Below, piece by piece: positions 5,185 to 5,980 of a stretch of DNA of 5,980 nt (position 1 is its first letter; every line of letters starts with the position of its first letter). A program made the position numbers and the translations under genes. The DNA lies in assembly GCF_015207245.1 (NCBI RefSeq), contig NZ_JADEXF010000259.1:1-5980 (forward strand), given 5' to 3'. The stretch is from Nostoc cf. edaphicum LEGE 07299 (GTDB lineage Bacteria > Cyanobacteriota > Cyanobacteriia > Cyanobacteriales > Nostocaceae). The notes under the pieces were generated by a model that saw nothing but the letters and a program-made list of their open reading frames with translations, was not told where the DNA came from and made no database searches.

Positions 5185-5445
5185 ATGCTACCCATCTGCT
5201 ATCAAATACGGGATGAGAGTTTACTCAACTTGAGAAAGACATCTACCCAGGCAGTTGGTATAAATTTACTTTCAGTAGTAGCTGGGACTGTGATTGGGAC
5301 GTGGGTAGCAGTTCCCCCAACTCAAGAGAGACAGGAAATTCCGAGTATTCAACCAATTTTGATTGGTGTGGGTATAGGTGAATTAGTTGGCTTGATTCTG
5401 GCACTAGTAATAATTTGGTTTACCAGGGACGAACAAAAAACCTAA
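5185..5445 (+). CDS. Small two-span membrane protein, unrecognised
   Basis: This is a protein of 86 residues starting at ATG 5185, eight bases after the previous stop. No strong ribosome binding site is present, so translation may be coupled to the gene before. Two membrane segments are evident: residues about 23-43 (AVGINLLSVVAGTVIGTWVA) and about 57-79 (GVGIGELVGLILALVIIWF). They are joined by a short polar linker with PPTQERQEIPS, and glycine-rich spacing suggests tight helix packing. The short ends carry charged residues (RDESLLNLRK and RDEQKT). I do not recognise a family. Being placed between HTH genes and further membrane proteins, it is likely a small subunit of a membrane assembly; this is inference. 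Confidence 0.65.
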   Translation: MLPICYQIRDESLLNLRKTSTQAVGINLLSVVAGTVIGTWVAVPPTQERQEIPSIQPILIGVGIGELVGLILALVIIWFTRDEQKT

Positions 5446-5506
5446 TCAACTTTTCTCTCATCAAGGGAATTACTGATTTTAGTCGCATTATTGCCAGGGA
5501 GCAGGT

Positions 5507-5725
5507 ATGAGTGCAGCATTTGACTTTTTGGTTAACACGGCAGGTGGTTTGTTAATGAACCTGGGTGTTTCTGGGATGGTGGGACAATTATTGGGAGTGG
5601 GGGCGACCCTTGCCTTGCATCCTCTGTTGCTACTAACCGGGATAGTTGTGGGTGGTGCGGGAATTGCGATCGCGCGAGAGTTAAACAAGCGCCCTCAGTT
5701 GCAGTTGGTTGTTGATAATACGTGA
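5507..5725 (+). CDS. Small hydrophobic membrane protein, unrecognised
   Basis: This is a protein of 72 residues. ATG 5507 has a good Shine-Dalgarno AGGGAG (5496-5501) five bases upstream, which argues for a real gene. Residues about 8-56 are strongly hydrophobic and Gly-rich: a first amphipathic or membrane segment (VNTAGGLLMNLGVSGMVGQL), then LALHPLLLLTGIVVGGAGIAIA as a clear membrane span. A short basic-polar tail (RELNKRPQLQLVVDNT) follows, probably in the cytoplasm. The gene follows the previous membrane gene after 61 bases and precedes the next after 10 bases. The small Gly-rich hydrophobic type recalls pilin-like or holin-like subunits in general shape only; no family match is claimed. 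Confidence 0.65.
   Translation: MSAAFDFLVNTAGGLLMNLGVSGMVGQLLGVGATLALHPLLLLTGIVVGGAGIAIARELNKRPQLQLVVDNT
5666..5673. repeat. HIP1 octamer
   Basis: GCGATCGC is the highly iterated palindrome of many cyanobacterial genomes. One copy was noticed in this window, inside the small membrane-protein gene. It supports the cyanobacterial origin. Confidence 0.85.
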
Positions 5726-5735
5726 GGGGTAAATT

Positions 5736-5980
5736 ATGTTTACTCCTACACCTGTACGAAATAAACAGCCAAGTCGCAGAAAGAAAAAGGTAAATGTTAC
5801 CCTGTGGACGGTTTGTTCAACTGTTAGTGCGCTGTCTGTTATTGGGGCGGTTGCATTGATGGTTGGATGGAAGCAACAAGTTCCAGGTAATCAAATATCG
5901 GAGGTACAACAGGTAAAGGCGCAAGTTTCCCGAATTCGGGAAGTGTACTTAGAAAAGCTTTCCCGTACTGACTACAATAT
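5736..5980 (+). CDS. Single-pass membrane protein, N-terminal part (runs off right edge)
   Basis: An open frame from ATG 5736 stays open for 81 codons to the window end. GAGGGG (5724-5729) six bases upstream is a strong ribosome binding site, and the gene follows the previous stop by 10 bases, so it belongs to the same operon. The visible part has a basic cytoplasmic head (RNKQPSRRKKKVN, residues 8-20), one membrane span (about 21-45, with LWTVCSTVSALSVIGAVALM) and then a Gln/Val/Glu-rich helix (ISEVQQVKAQVSRIREVYLE) that may form a coiled coil outside the membrane. By the positive-inside rule it is a type II (N-in) protein. The layout resembles bitopic subunits of envelope machines in general, but the family is not recognised and most of the protein is missing. 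Confidence 0.75.
   Translation, partial: MFTPTPVRNKQPSRRKKKVNVTLWTVCSTVSALSVIGAVALMVGWKQQVPGNQISEVQQVKAQVSRIREVYLEKLSRTDYN

Noticed and set aside
5488..5688. A 66-codon minus-strand frame
   Set aside because: It is antisense to the small membrane-protein gene at 5507-5725, which has a strong Shine-Dalgarno; the minus frame is Pro/Ala/Thr-rich as expected of a shadow.

Overview
The window looks like chromosomal or large-plasmid DNA of a filamentous, probably heterocyst-forming cyanobacterium (Nostoc/Anabaena/Calothrix type). It has moderately AT-rich intergenic DNA, one HIP1 octamer (GCGATCGC, 5666-5673), two insertions resembling the small dispersed repeats of these genomes, degenerate heptamer repeats of a type common in Nostocales, and proteins with close cyanobacterial look-alikes. 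The genus is an inference.

Layout. (1) 1-537, minus strand: a DUF5674-like gene translationally coupled through a TAATG overlap to an unrecognised gene that leaves the window at the left edge. (2) 674-1474, minus strand: a thioredoxin-fold AhpC/TSA (peroxiredoxin-like) protein that lacks the usual catalytic cysteine, followed by a GC-rich hairpin that probably ends its transcript. (3) 1475-1559: a short divergent promoter region. (4) 1560-3846, plus strand: a two-gene unit of an AAA/ABC-type ATPase and a small HNH-nuclease-like protein, the architecture of Septu (PtuA/PtuB) anti-phage modules. Between the two genes lies a broken four-helix-bundle (S23/intervening-sequence-type) gene. It is bounded by an 18-bp perfect inverted repeat made of heptamer units, carries an in-frame short dispersed-repeat insertion and has a +1 frameshift near its 3' end. 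(5) 3847-4134: a non-coding gap with a strong AT-rich hairpin (terminator candidate) and a perfect 10-bp inverted repeat just before the next gene (operator candidate). (6) 4135-5980, plus strand: an apparent operon of two overlapping genes with MerR-like helix-turn-helix N-termini, two small hydrophobic membrane proteins and the start of a single-pass membrane protein that runs off the right edge.

How the genes may work together. The ATPase and HNH protein probably form one defence complex, with the ATPase sensing and gating and the HNH subunit cutting nucleic acid. The S23-type insert appears to be a passenger that entered the operon and then decayed. The right-hand operon is not recognised. 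Two DNA-binding-like proteins followed by membrane proteins suggest a self-regulated envelope-associated system, perhaps part of a mobile element, but no family in it identifies the function.
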